The position numbers and the translations under genes were made by a program. From assembly GCA_023229525.1 (NCBI GenBank), contig JALNZC010000020.1, forward strand, positions 1-64,000: DNA of 64,000 nucleotides. The letters run 5' to 3'. Each line of letters begins with the position of its first letter. Position 1 is the first letter of the stretch. Below the pieces are notes generated by a model, which was given only the letters and a program-made list of their open reading frames with translations, was not told the origin of the DNA and did not search any database. Shown piece after piece: positions 1 through 9,954 of this stretch. This stretch comes from Bacteroidales bacterium (GTDB lineage: Bacteria; Bacteroidota; Bacteroidia; Bacteroidales; FEN-979).

Positions 1-1
1 C

Positions 2-1590
2 AATAAACCCTATGACGGTAACACCACGGCTACGCTGACTACCACAGGATATTCTCTGATAGGTATTATATCTCCTGACGTAGTAACTCTTGACGCGGAT
101 AGCTATACCGCTAATTTCGACACAAAGGATATTGGGAATGCAAAGCCGGTAACCGTAAGTGATTTAGCATTGAGCGGGGCTGATGCCGGGAACTACACCC
201 TGATCCAGCCTACCGGTCTGACAGCTAACATCACTTCGATAGCCCTGACAGTGACCGGTATCAACGCTAATAATAAACCCTATGATGGTAACACCACGGC
301 TATATTGACTACCACAGGATATTCTCTAGTAGGTATTATATCTCCTGATGTGGTGACCCTTTACGCCGGCAGTTACACAGCCGACTTCGACAACAAAAAT
401 GTTGGAAATGCAAAACCGGTAAGTGTAAGCGGTCTCGCATTGAGCGGGGCCGATGCCGGGAACTACACCCTGACCCAACCTACCGGACTGACAGCTAATA
501 TCACCGCAATAGCGCTCACGGTAACGGGTATCACCGCCAACAATAAACCCTATGACGGTAACACCACGGCCACGCTGACTACAACAGGATATTCCCTGGT
601 TGGTATTATATCTCCTGACGTGGTGACCCTTGACGCCGGCAGTTACACAGCCAACTTCGACACAAAGGAAGTTGGAAATGCAAAGCCGGTAACCGTAAGT
701 GGTTTAGCATTGAGCGGAGCCGATGCCGGGAACTACACCCTGACCCAGCCAACCGGAATGACAGCTAACATTACCGCGATAGCGCTCACGGTGACAGGTA
801 TCACCGCCAACAATAAACCCTATGACGGAACTACCACAGCCATGCTGACCACCGCAGGATATTCCTTGCTGGGGATAATATCTCCTGACGTAGTAACTCT
901 TGACGCGGGCAGCTATACCGCTAATTTCGACACAAAGGATGTTGGGAATACAAAGCCGGTAACCGTAAGTGGTTTATCATTGAGCGGGACCGATGCCGGG
1001 AACTACACCCTGACCCAACCTACTGGTCTGACGGCAAACATCACTTCAATAGCCCTGACTGTGACAGGTATCACCCCCGATAATAAACCCTATGACGGTA
1101 ACACCACAGCCACACTGACCACCACTAGCTATTCCCTTGTAGGTATTATATCTCCTGACGTGGTGACCCTTGATGCCGGCAGTTACACAGCCAACTTCGA
1201 CACAAAGGATGTTGGGAATGCAAAGCCAGTAACAGTAAGTGGTTTATCATTGAGCGGGGCCGATGCCGGGAACTACACCCTGACCCAGCCAACCGGACTG
1301 ACAGCAAACATCACCGCAATAGCGCTCACGATAACCGGTATCACCCCCGACAATAAACCCTATGACGGTAACACTACAGCTACACTGACAACCACAGGAT
1401 CTTCCCTGGTTGGTATAATATCTCCTGATGTGGTAACTCTTGACGCCGGAAGCTATACCGCTAATTTCAACACAAAGGATGTTGGAAATGCAAAGCCGGT
1501 AACCGTAAGTGGTTTATCATTGAGCGGAACCAATGCCGGGAACTACACCCTGACCCAACCTACCGGACTGACCGCTAACATCACTGCCGC
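2..1590 (+). repeat. Six tandem 270-bp YDG repeat units
   Basis: The start of the NKPYDG codons recurs at 2, 272, 542, 812, 1082 and 1352, an exact 270-bp (90-codon) period without indels. The first unit is cut by the window edge only upstream. Copies differ by scattered, mostly silent or conservative changes. They encode consecutive YDG-type beta domains. An exact period with high identity implies ongoing homogenisation or copy-number change by recombination. Confidence 0.95.
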
Positions 1591-3148
1591 CACTTCACTT
1601 ACGTGGACAGGCAATACTGACTCTGACTGGAATACGGCTTCAAACTGGAGTCCACTCCAGGTACCATCGGCCACTACTTCACTTGTCATTCCTAATGTTA
1701 CAAATAACCCGGTAATCGGTACAACAGGAAACGAATGCAACAACCTGACTATTAACAGTGGCGCTATTGTCACCATAAACGAAAACAATGATCTGACAGT
1801 TATTGGCACCCTCACCAACTCTGCCGGTAACAGCGGTCTGATCATCAAATCGGATGTCACAGGCACGGGTTCGCTGATCCATAGCACAGCCGGTGTAAAT
1901 GCAACCGTTGAACGGTATATTGCAGGATGGAGCGATATCAACCACGGCTGGCATTTAATAGCTTCACCGGTTTCCTCTCAGACAATTGACCCGAATTTCA
2001 TCGATCCGACGCCTGCCAATTATGATTTTTTCAAATGGGATGAAACGGCTGGCAATCTGCCCTGGATTAATTATAAGAACGGAGGCTTTACAACATTTAA
2101 CATCGGACAAGGGTATTCGTGTGGGTACAGAACCACTGATACCAAAAACTTTACCGGCACGCTCAATAATGCCAGTACATCAACCATTAACCTTACACGT
2201 ACCGAGGCTAATAACTTCTCCGGCTGGAACCTTCTCGGCAATCCCTTCCCCAGTGCCATTCAATGGAATAAAGACACCACAAGCTGGAGACTTACCAACA
2301 TAACACGTACAGCCAAGATATGGAACGAAGCCAATGCAAGTTATAGCGACGTTTCACAAAACGGCATAATTCCTGCTATGCAGGGTTTTATGGTAGAAGT
2401 GCCATCCGGGATATCAGGTTCGCTCGTTATACCGGCTGTGGATAAAGTACACGATGCCCAGGGGTGGTATAAGAATACCGAAACCAACCGCCTGATGCTC
2501 GTTGCACACGATCCAACCGGACAAACGGCACAGGAAAGCATCATCCGGTTCAAGGAAGACGCTACCGAAGGTTTCGATATTGATTACGATGCCCATTTCT
2601 TTACCGGTTATGCTCCCCAATTTTACTCGGTATCAGGTGACGACCATCTGTCAACCAATACCATATCCTTTACAATGAAGGATAACACCATACCAATGGG
2701 GTTTGTGAAGAATGACAACACCAGTTTCAGTATTGAAGCAAAGGGCCTGGAGACCTTCACCGCCGGAACAGAAATTTGGTTGCAAGATTTGAAAACCGGT
2801 ACACAGCAAAAACTGAATGATAACCCGGTGTATTACTTTATCTCAACTTCGGGTGATGAAGCCAACCGTTTTAAAGTGAAATTCGGAGGGACTTTCAGCA
2901 TTAACGAACCTTCAGTCAGTCCGTTCAATATCTATGCCGGCAACGGTATCGTATACGTAAACAACAACGGGAATCAAACCGTTAAAGGAACTATCACCGT
3001 TTATTCGATAACAGGTCAACTAATCGCTACCCGCTCACTTACCGGCGATCGTTTACAAAAAATAGATTTCAACGGCAAACCGGGTTGTTATGTAGTGAAG
3101 ATTACGACAGACCAAAGCATTTATTTACAAAAAGTGATAATTAATTGA
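2..3148 (+). CDS. Giant T9SS-secreted YDG-repeat adhesin, 5' end missing
   Basis: This is a surface or secreted protein. The frame is open from base 2, so the start lies upstream of the window and at least 1048 residues are visible. The first ~530 residues are six 90-residue YDG/MBG-type beta domains with NKPYDG, SPDVVTL and GADAGNYTL signatures. A linker with a TWTG...DWNTASNW motif follows, then a beta-rich region (WHLIASPVSS, GWNLLGNPFPS, PAMQGFMVEV) typical of long Bacteroidota surface proteins. The C-terminal ~80 residues match a T9SS type A sorting domain: SPFNIYAGNG, GTITVYSITGQ, then GCYVVKI near the end. Established knowledge: such domains direct outer-membrane export and anchoring by the Por machinery. 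The role as an adhesin is inference. No enzyme domain is visible. The segment at about 1807-2480 is closely similar to about 13547-14215 of the later 1640-residue protein. Confidence 0.9.
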   Translation, partial: NKPYDGNTTATLTTTGYSLIGIISPDVVTLDADSYTANFDTKDIGNAKPVTVSDLALSGADAGNYTLIQPTGLTANITSIALTVTGINANNKPYDGNTTAILTTTGYSLVGIISPDVVTLYAGSYTADFDNKNVGNAKPVSVSGLALSGADAGNYTLTQPTGLTANITAIALTVTGITANNKPYDGNTTATLTTTGYSLVGIISPDVVTLDAGSYTANFDTKEVGNAKPVTVSGLALSGADAGNYTLTQPTGMTANITAIALTVTGITANNKPYDGTTTAMLTTAGYSLLGIISPDVVTLDAGSYTANFDTKDVGNTKPVTVSGLSLSGTDAGNYTLTQPTGLTANITSIALTVTGITPDNKPYDGNTTATLTTTSYSLVGIISPDVVTLDAGSYTANFDTKDVGNAKPVTVSGLSLSGADAGNYTLTQPTGLTANITAIALTITGITPDNKPYDGNTTATLTTTGSSLVGIISPDVVTLDAGSYTANFNTKDVGNAKPVTVSGLSLSGTNAGNYTLTQPTGLTANITAATSLTWTGNTDSDWNTASNWSPLQVPSATTSLVIPNVTNNPVIGTTGNECNNLTINSGAIVTINENNDLTVIGTLTNSAGNSGLIIKSDVTGTGSLIHSTAGVNATVERYIAGWSDINHGWHLIASPVSSQTIDPNFIDPTPANYDFFKWDETAGNLPWINYKNGGFTTFNIGQGYSCGYRTTDTKNFTGTLNNASTSTINLTRTEANNFSGWNLLGNPFPSAIQWNKDTTSWRLTNITRTAKIWNEANASYSDVSQNGIIPAMQGFMVEVPSGISGSLVIPAVDKVHDAQGWYKNTETNRLMLVAHDPTGQTAQESIIRFKEDATEGFDIDYDAHFFTGYAPQFYSVSGDDHLSTNTISFTMKDNTIPMGFVKNDNTSFSIEAKGLETFTAGTEIWLQDLKTGTQQKLNDNPVYYFISTSGDEANRFKVKFGGTFSINEPSVSPFNIYAGNGIVYVNNNGNQTVKGTITVYSITGQLIATRSLTGDRLQKIDFNGKPGCYVVKITTDQSIYLQKVIIN

Positions 3149-4060
3149 TCATTATCCATAAAGGCCACGCATATCGGGAAATTGGTATCAACCTGTACAT
3201 TGGTCAGCACTAACGGGTAGTACGAATCATGTTTTATTAAGCCTGAACAATTCTCAAGGCAGAACATTACAATTTCAACGGATACCAGAGAAATGAAGTC
3301 CGGTGTTTTTCTATAATAAAATTCCTCACCACAAAGCAACGAAATATCTTTTGGTATTCTTTTAACAATCGCCCCATTGAGTCAGGGAATTTACCCTGAA
3401 GACCTCAACCCTTACACCCATTCTCCTTTAGGAGAAGGGGCCGAGGGTTGGGGCGATTAAACAATCACCCTGTCAATATTTAAGTGTTCCATATCATTAG
3501 GCTTATTTTAGGTTCATCTAAAAACTACTTTTGGTTTACCCATTCACGTTCAAGATAGAATTTGAAGTGGAAATTATATCAAGGGAACAGATCATAATTG
3601 AATTGAAGGCTGATTATTCGATTTTTAATATCGAATGTTCAAAATCAGTACCCGAGGTGAAAAAAAATAAAATTTGTTTTGGTAAATCGAAACAAACTAT
3701 TTACATTTGGACTTTGTTAGGAATGAGATCGTGAACCGGCGGCAGATGAAACGCAATGAAAGTGTATGAACCTCCAGGTTTATCAGGCAAAAACCAAAAC
3801 ACCCCTTACATCAAATCTTGTTATGTTTCTCCCAAATCCTCCTCCCCAGACTTTTTTTAATCAATTACCTTACTCCGTTTTTTTTAAAGGTTTTCACGAA
3901 GTGATTTCTTCCTAGACATATTTTGTTATCTCCACAGGTATTTTCATCCTCAATACGGATAACAACCGGCAGGTTTGTGAATCTTATTGACGATTCCGTG
4001 AGAAAATAGAATCAATGGTGAACATGAAAGATACAATGAAAGATATTAGATATACTTTTT
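3149..4060. other. Intergenic region of ~0.9 kb without a convincing gene
   Basis: Between the adhesin stop and the next signal-peptide start there are only short open frames with no recognisable product. The longest, at 3531-3734, has an atypical composition and no family resemblance. The region contains one palindromic dispersed repeat (3367-3459). I see no RNA gene and no clear terminator. Decay of an older gene is possible, but nothing can be named. Confidence 0.6.
3367..3459. repeat. Palindromic intergenic element, copy 1
   Basis: The outer arms AATCGCCCCA and TTGGGGCGATT are complementary, CAACCCT pairs with AGGGTTG inside them, and the core TTCTCCTTTAGGAGAA is a perfect hairpin. Related cores are at 61918-61971 (partial) and 63361-63402. 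It looks like a small dispersed non-coding repeat that folds into a long hairpin. It could act as a terminator for the upstream adhesin, but it lacks a clear T-run. Confidence 0.6.
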
Positions 4061-7027
4061 ATGAAAAGGTCAATTATTATTCTGTTTATCTGGATTCTTG
4101 TAACCATTTTGTTTGTGCATGAAGCAAACGCATCTACAAAAACATTTTCTAAAACATCAGGCACATGGGCATGGGCATATGGCCCTAACTGGGTAGGTGG
4201 CGTTGCACCTGTTGCTGGCGATGATGTAATCATTAACCCCAGCAGTACCATGGAAGTTAATAATGTTCCTACTATAGCCCTCAATTCACTTACTATTGGT
4301 GGTTCAGGTACTGTTACCTTAACGGCTTATCAAACAACGCACACTTTAACAATAAACAATAGTATTGCAGCTTCCGACTTATTTCTGAATGGCGGCAGTT
4401 TGACAATTGGTTCTAATCTTAATTTCACTATGGCTGCTGGTTCTTACGGGAAAATTTCGTCGGGCCGCACATTAACCATTAATTATCCCAGGCAATTTAT
4501 CTTAACTGCCGGGACAACAACTTTTGAAATCGCTGGAACACTTGCAAATTCGGGAACCTGCACGTTAAATAATGTGAATAATACTGTTTATTACAATGGT
4601 AATTACGGTCAGAATGTCCTTGAATTTAATTATTATAATCTGCAATTTAACAATAATTCAAAAACGCTTCCCATTGGTACCGTTGGTATTGCAGGCACCT
4701 TCACTCCCGGAACAAATACAAGCCATTCAATCACTTACAGTACAATTTATTTTAATGGTGCTGCGCAAAATATACCTCAGTTTAATGGGACCACGAACGG
4801 ATATTACAATCTCCAGATTGGCGGGACCGGTACAAAAACTTTGACAGCAAATGCTACAATCTCCGGTGAATTATACTTAGCTGCTCAAACCTTTAATGTC
4901 AGTGCCTTTACATTAACAATTAAAAACGGTCCGGGAACAAGAGGAACCGGTACCCTGATCAGTGCAAATAACGGAACAGTAATATATACAGGTCTTTTGT
5001 CTAAAGTATTATATGGTACCTATGGTAATCTGACAATGGGTGATACATATGGTAGAACTTGGGAACCCGGAACTTATTTAATTTCCAATGTTTTCACACC
5101 GGGTACTTCAACTATACACACATTGACCGGAACAACATTATTGTTTAACGGTACATCGGCTCAGTACTTACCTTCTTTCAATGGTTCCACAGGATATAAC
5201 AGTGTAACTATTAATAATTCAAGCGGTGTATCCCTCAGTGGAAATGTAAAAATTAATAGCACATTAACTTTAACGAGCGGTTTATTTAGTGTTGGCGCGA
5301 ACACGTTAACACTCAATGGTCCCGCAATCGCGGGAACACCCACGAATCTTTCCACAAATTCATCTTCGAGCTTGTCATTCGGAGGGAGTTCGTCAGGGGT
5401 AAGTATTCCGGGCAACGTTACGACTTTGAACAACCTGACTGCGGGCAACAGCTCCGGATTGGCCCTTTCGGGAAATGTTACCGTTAACGGATCCCTCAAC
5501 TTCAATACAGATGGCCTTATAACTACCGGGAGCAATATCCTCAGCATAGGAGCTTCCGGATCGATATCCGGATACAATTCTTCCCGTTATATAAACGGTA
5601 AACTTGCAATGAACTATTCTGGTTCAGGTTCAAAAGTCTTTCCTATCGGCAAAGGAGGTAACTATCGCCCGGTTACTTTTAACTATTCAGCCCTTACCGG
5701 CGCAAGCGCCGTTACTGTCGAGCAAGTTGAATCAGTCATACCCGGACCGGCGCCTGCCAATACTACTCTTTTTGGCACAAGATACTGGTCAATAACCGAA
5801 AGCGGCAGTACATCCCGTACTTACTTTGTAACCCTTGATGGTAACGGTTTCAGCCCTACTCATACGGTAAAAATGATTAAAGGAGATGGCAGTACAAATA
5901 CAGCCTATGATGTTACTACTCCCGATTATACCAATGCGACGGGTTTCACTACCTTCAGTAATTTTGGGTTGGGAGAATCCTCATTTAATCCTGCCTTGAT
6001 TACTGTTCAACCCTCATCCCAAACTGTTAACTATGGAGCGCCAGCAAGCTTTAATATTACGGCTACCGGCGCTTCAGACTATCATTGGCAGGAGTTGATT
6101 GGCTCAACATGGACTCCAATAACTGATGGAGGAATTTATTCGGGAGCTACAACGGATACACTACACATATCAGCTGTTACAGGAAATATGAATACGTATC
6201 AGTACAAATGCATCGTTCAGCCGGGTAATGTAAATTCAAATCCGGTTACCCTATCGTATAATCCTGCTTCGATTACCGTTCAACCCTCATCCCAAACTGT
6301 TAACTATGGAGCGCTAGCAAGCTTTAATATTACGGCTACCGGCGCTTCAGGCTATCATTGGCAGGAGTTGATAGGATCAACATGGACTCCAATAACTGAT
6401 GGAGGAATTTATTCGGGAGCTACTACGGATACGCTACACATATCAGCTGTTACAGGAAATATGAATACATATCAGTACAAATGCATCGTTCAACCGGGTG
6501 ATGTAAATTCAAACCCGGCTTTATTAACGGTTACTTTTACCGTAAGTGGGGTCCTTAAATATGCCAATCCTGACATTGTGATGCCAATCACGAATGCAAC
6601 AGTATTTTTGAAAACTCCCGATGAGTTAACTACCATTGCAACCACGACTACCGATATCTCTGGCAATTACACTTTTTTTAATGTAAATGCAGGTAGTTAT
6701 AAACTGGATGCCTCAACAACCAAACCATGGGGTGGACTCACCTTTGCTGATTATTTACTTGTTAAAAACTTTGTGACTAATGGTACACCCGTTTTAGAAG
6801 GTATTTATTGGCTTGCGGCTGATGTTAACAATAGTAATTCTGTTACTTTTTCTGATTATTTAATAATAAAAAATAGGGTGAATACTAATTCAACAACAAG
6901 TTGGCTTAGACCTGACTGGATATTTATAAATACTACAATAGATGTTGTTAATGCAAATGTTACAGATGTAGCAATTATTGGTATATGCTCTGGTGATGTA
7001 AATGCCAGTTATTCGCCTCCTTTGTAA
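4061..7027 (+). CDS. Secreted beta-rich protein with two Ig-like repeats and C-terminal dockerin-like domain
   Basis: The 988-residue protein starts with a signal peptide (a basic MKR followed by a hydrophobic stretch, cleavage near ANA at ~25). Residues ~30-640 are Ser/Thr/Asn/Gly-rich beta repeats (SLTIGGSGT, ITINN-like units). Two nearly identical Ig-like domains of 91 residues follow (~647-826). A carboxypeptidase-regulatory-like beta domain (GVLKYANP...SGNYTFFNV) comes next, and residues ~880-988 look like a dockerin: FADYLLVKN, then the EF-hand-like loop ADVNNSNSVTFSDYLIIKN near 919-937, then a GDVNASY ending. There is no T9SS sorting domain. Surface attachment is therefore likely to depend on a partner, and the next gene, 24 bp downstream, begins with a cohesin-like domain. 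Function beyond that is unknown. Confidence 0.85.
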   Translation: MKRSIIILFIWILVTILFVHEANASTKTFSKTSGTWAWAYGPNWVGGVAPVAGDDVIINPSSTMEVNNVPTIALNSLTIGGSGTVTLTAYQTTHTLTINNSIAASDLFLNGGSLTIGSNLNFTMAAGSYGKISSGRTLTINYPRQFILTAGTTTFEIAGTLANSGTCTLNNVNNTVYYNGNYGQNVLEFNYYNLQFNNNSKTLPIGTVGIAGTFTPGTNTSHSITYSTIYFNGAAQNIPQFNGTTNGYYNLQIGGTGTKTLTANATISGELYLAAQTFNVSAFTLTIKNGPGTRGTGTLISANNGTVIYTGLLSKVLYGTYGNLTMGDTYGRTWEPGTYLISNVFTPGTSTIHTLTGTTLLFNGTSAQYLPSFNGSTGYNSVTINNSSGVSLSGNVKINSTLTLTSGLFSVGANTLTLNGPAIAGTPTNLSTNSSSSLSFGGSSSGVSIPGNVTTLNNLTAGNSSGLALSGNVTVNGSLNFNTDGLITTGSNILSIGASGSISGYNSSRYINGKLAMNYSGSGSKVFPIGKGGNYRPVTFNYSALTGASAVTVEQVESVIPGPAPANTTLFGTRYWSITESGSTSRTYFVTLDGNGFSPTHTVKMIKGDGSTNTAYDVTTPDYTNATGFTTFSNFGLGESSFNPALITVQPSSQTVNYGAPASFNITATGASDYHWQELIGSTWTPITDGGIYSGATTDTLHISAVTGNMNTYQYKCIVQPGNVNSNPVTLSYNPASITVQPSSQTVNYGALASFNITATGASGYHWQELIGSTWTPITDGGIYSGATTDTLHISAVTGNMNTYQYKCIVQPGDVNSNPALLTVTFTVSGVLKYANPDIVMPITNATVFLKTPDELTTIATTTTDISGNYTFFNVNAGSYKLDASTTKPWGGLTFADYLLVKNFVTNGTPVLEGIYWLAADVNNSNSVTFSDYLIIKNRVNTNSTTSWLRPDWIFINTTIDVVNANVTDVAIIGICSGDVNASYSPPL
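5998..6519 (+). repeat. Duplicated Ig-like domain, two 273-bp copies
   Basis: The unit beginning GATTACYGTTCAACCCTC occurs at 5998 and again at 6271. The copies are 273 bp (91 codons) apart and almost identical at the base level, so the duplication is recent or maintained by conversion. Each copy encodes an Ig-like module with the sequence YHWQELIGSTW. Confidence 0.9.
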
Positions 7028-7051
7028 ATAGTAAATTAACAAATAAAAATT

Positions 7052-9025
7052 ATGAAATCTATGAAACAATTTTTAATTAGAATCCACTGCGCATTATTTA
7101 GTCTTTTTGTTGCAATTCCTTTATTTGCCCAGGAAGTATCAACAACAACACAAGTTTTTACAGGCTCTGATTTTGGATCAACTATTCTTGTACCTATCAA
7201 TTGTTCCGGAATCAGTGCAAACTATGGTACTATCTTAACCGTAGCCATAAAAGTTGAATACAATGAAGATGTGCTTACCTATGTAGGGTACACTAACTTA
7301 AATTCAGGAATTTCGTTACCAGGAGCGGAAATTGTTTTTAGTAATGGCATTGGTTTTGCTCGAGTTGATATCCTAAATGAATCAGGTTTTGATTATCCAG
7401 AGGGTAAATCATTTGATTTGCAATTCACCTTCAAGGGGGGCACAACGGCAATAACTTTTACTATGTCTGAATTCTTTAATGATGGCTTTGAAACATTGAA
7501 TGCAGATGTTATAAACGGAAATGTAAGCGGATTTACTGCTTTGACCGCTACTAATGGTGATTGGCATCAAGCCTTAACATGGACTGGCTATTTGGGAGGA
7601 TTATCTGCCCCAGGTCATGGTCATAATGTAACTATTCAAGCAGGTGGCACAGTAGTTATTGGTGCAGATGCAGTTTGTAATAATCTTGGCATTTATACTG
7701 GCGGTCAATTAACCCTTAATGCAGGGAGTACCCTTACTAATAATGGCAATTTACACATAGAATCAGGTGGCTCGTTTATTCAGAATGGCACATTGGCTGT
7801 AGCCGGAAGTACTTCTATAATGCGGGATATCGACGCCTATACCTCTTCTACTGACGGTTGGCATTTGGTTTCTTCTCCGGTAAATGGAGCTGTTATCGGT
7901 AACTTCCAGCCAGGAACTAACGACGACTTTTTCAAATATAATGAAGCTACCAGTACATGGATGAGCTGGAAGGAATCGCCTTTCGGCTTTACCAATGGCG
8001 AAGGATACCTTTGCTCTTATCAGTCCTCTGCCACCAAAAACTTTACCGGTGTACCCAACAATGCCGATGTTACCTGGAATAACCTTTCACGCACAGGAAC
8101 CAATGGCTGGCATTTGCTTGGCAATCCTTTCCCTTGTGCAATAAAATGGAACGATGGTAACTGGGCCTTGACAAATGTTAATGCAACAGCCAAAGTACTT
8201 AATTCTGGCGGCACTTATACTGACAGGGTTGCCAATGATATTATTCCGGCTATGCAGGGTTTCTTTGTGGATGTCGCCGGTTCCACCAACAGCATCACTA
8301 TCCCCAAAGCTGCCCGTGTACATAATGCTACAGCCTGGTACAAGGAGGTTCAATGTAATAAGCTTATGCTTACGGCACATAGCGATGACAACAATACATA
8401 CGTAGAAACTGTCATTCGTTTCGATCCTGAAGCAACCACTGGTTATGATAAAATGTTCGATTCTCATTTTCTGCGGGGTATTAATGGCGCTCCTCAACTC
8501 TATTCTGTTGTTGGCGACGAAATGCTTTCTTCCAACGTTTTCCCTGTTAACAGTGAAACCTCTGTTGTTTCCTTAGGCTTTGTCAAAGGAAATGCTGATA
8601 ATTATACATTGACTGCTTCAGGTATTGAAACTTTTGTTAACGGTCAACCTTTGATACTGGAAGATCTGGTAACCGGTAGTTATCAGGATTTGAGACAGAA
8701 TCCGGTGTATTCTTTTACGGCAAGTGCGGGTGACAATCCCGACCGTTTCAGACTTCATTTCTCAGGTACATTTGATATCTCCGAACCTTCTGTAAGCCCG
8801 TTCAACATTTATGTCAGTAAGGGCATCCTTTACGTAAATTATAACGATAATCAAACTTTTAAAGGAACTATAAAAGTTTATTCCGTAACCGGACAGGTAA
8901 TCGCTACACGCTCTCTTACCGGCGATCGTTTGCAAGCGATAGATTTCAACGGGAAACCGGGTTGTTATGTAGTGAGGGTAACCACGGGTAATGGTGTCTA
9001 TTCACAAAAAGTGGTAATGAATTGA
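7052..9025 (+). CDS. T9SS-secreted protein with N-terminal cohesin-like domain
   Basis: The 657-residue protein has a signal peptide (hydrophobic LFSLFVAIPLFAQ, cleavage near residue 26). Residues ~27-160 resemble a cohesin: ILVPINCSGI, LTVAIKVEYNEDVLTYVG and FDLQFTFKGG are typical strand signatures. A DWHQALTWTG beta linker and the same WHLVSSPVNG...WHLLGNPFP region seen in the 1 kb adhesin follow. The last ~80 residues are a T9SS type A sorting domain (SPFNIYVSKG, KVYSVTGQ, GCYVVRVT) nearly identical to that of the first gene. It is probably co-transcribed with the dockerin-like gene 24 bp upstream. Inference: it is exported and anchored by T9SS and presents the cohesin that binds its neighbour. 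Confidence 0.85.
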   Translation: MKSMKQFLIRIHCALFSLFVAIPLFAQEVSTTTQVFTGSDFGSTILVPINCSGISANYGTILTVAIKVEYNEDVLTYVGYTNLNSGISLPGAEIVFSNGIGFARVDILNESGFDYPEGKSFDLQFTFKGGTTAITFTMSEFFNDGFETLNADVINGNVSGFTALTATNGDWHQALTWTGYLGGLSAPGHGHNVTIQAGGTVVIGADAVCNNLGIYTGGQLTLNAGSTLTNNGNLHIESGGSFIQNGTLAVAGSTSIMRDIDAYTSSTDGWHLVSSPVNGAVIGNFQPGTNDDFFKYNEATSTWMSWKESPFGFTNGEGYLCSYQSSATKNFTGVPNNADVTWNNLSRTGTNGWHLLGNPFPCAIKWNDGNWALTNVNATAKVLNSGGTYTDRVANDIIPAMQGFFVDVAGSTNSITIPKAARVHNATAWYKEVQCNKLMLTAHSDDNNTYVETVIRFDPEATTGYDKMFDSHFLRGINGAPQLYSVVGDEMLSSNVFPVNSETSVVSLGFVKGNADNYTLTASGIETFVNGQPLILEDLVTGSYQDLRQNPVYSFTASAGDNPDRFRLHFSGTFDISEPSVSPFNIYVSKGILYVNYNDNQTFKGTIKVYSVTGQVIATRSLTGDRLQAIDFNGKPGCYVVRVTTGNGVYSQKVVMN

Positions 9026-9294
9026 TTCTTTTTTCTGAAACCATTCAGCACCAATTCACCTCTAAGGTTTATCTGCTTGCGGGTTAAATGTTAGCTCATG
9101 TACAAACCGGTTAATCGAATGGGTTTTTTGCAAATAAATCATTTTAAATCAACATTTTATTTGATGGTTATTGCTTTTATTGTAATTTTACCAACATATT
9201 TTTAAACCAAGAGCTTAAATTTTCAATTGATCTGATTTTCAGACATTTTACTTTTATATCTGAAACTGTATCATTGAATAAAAAATAAAGAAAT

Positions 9295-9549
9295 ATGAAA
9301 AAACACATCAGATTATTATTTCTGACTGGTTTTCTGTTTACAATGCTGATGTTTACGAACCAAACCTTTGCTGACAATCCTCCGCCTCCACCAAGCGGGC
9401 ATGGTTCAAATGGCAATCAGGCTCCGGCAGGAGCGCCCATAGATGGAGGCCTGGGCATATTGTTAGCGATGGGTGCTGTTTATGGTGGCAAAAAACTGTA
9501 CCAGGCCCGAAAGGATAAACAGAAGGATACAAACGATTTACCGGTTTAG
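9295..9549 (+). CDS. Small secreted PID-CTERM-like protein
   Basis: This is an 84-residue protein with a signal peptide (KKHIRLLFLTGFLF..., cleavage near FAD), a short Pro/Gly-rich mature part (PPPPPSGHG), then PIDGGLGILLAMGAVYGGKK and a basic tail. The pattern PIDGG, hydrophobic helix, basic residues matches the Bacteroidota PID-CTERM sorting signal as I know it. Only about 20 residues of mature protein lie between the two signals, so it may be a processed peptide. It stands alone between secreted-protein genes. No processing enzyme gene is in the window. The assignment rests on the motif only. Confidence 0.65.
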   Translation: MKKHIRLLFLTGFLFTMLMFTNQTFADNPPPPPSGHGSNGNQAPAGAPIDGGLGILLAMGAVYGGKKLYQARKDKQKDTNDLPV

Positions 9550-9555
9550 CATCCT

Positions 9556-9768
9556 ACCGGAAACTGCATCCTTTATATAAAGAACAACGATAACCAAACC
9601 ATTAAAGGAATTATCACCGTTTATTCAATAACAGATCAGACAACTACTTTCCGCACACTTACCGCCGATGGTTTACAAAAGATTCATTACAACGGCAAAC
9701 CGGATTGATATGTAGTGAAAATTATTACAAATCAAAACTTTTTTTTGTGAAAAGTGGTAATTCAGTAA
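9556..9768 (+). pseudogene. Decayed T9SS C-terminal sorting domain
   Basis: Translated in one frame from 9562, this stretch reads NCILYIKNNDNQ...GIITVYSITDQ...GLQKIHYNGKPD, closely matching the last ~65 residues of the proteins ending at 3148 and 9025. In-frame stops lie at 9706-9708 (where the relatives encode the Cys of GCYVV) and 9748-9750, and the stretch ends at TAA 9766-9768. No start or secreted body precedes it. It is a leftover 3' end of a deleted paralogue or a partial gene-conversion product. Confidence 0.8.
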
Positions 9769-9954
9769 TTTCTTTTTATTGATTATTGCGAAAGCCAAAT
9801 AACAAAAAATTTAATACTAACAGTTATGAAAAACGCAAAACGCATAAAACGAATAATGAAATATCCATAAGATTTAAACTATACCCCTGTAAATGATTAA
9901 ATTTTAGGAAATCACATAGGTCTAATTATCATTCGCATAGCAAAATATAAACAG

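Noticed and set aside
2..1590. CRISPR-like periodic repeat
   Set aside because: The 270-bp units are coding, in one frame throughout, and have no short repeat/unique spacer pattern.
3531..3734. 67-codon frame in the large intergenic region
   Set aside because: No homology, no signal peptide and no promoter; it is consistent with a chance frame in AT-rich DNA.
5161..5577. 138-codon minus-strand frame within the dockerin-like gene
   Set aside because: It arises from the Thr/Asn/Ser-rich repeat codons read backwards; the product is Pro/Leu/Val-rich nonsense.
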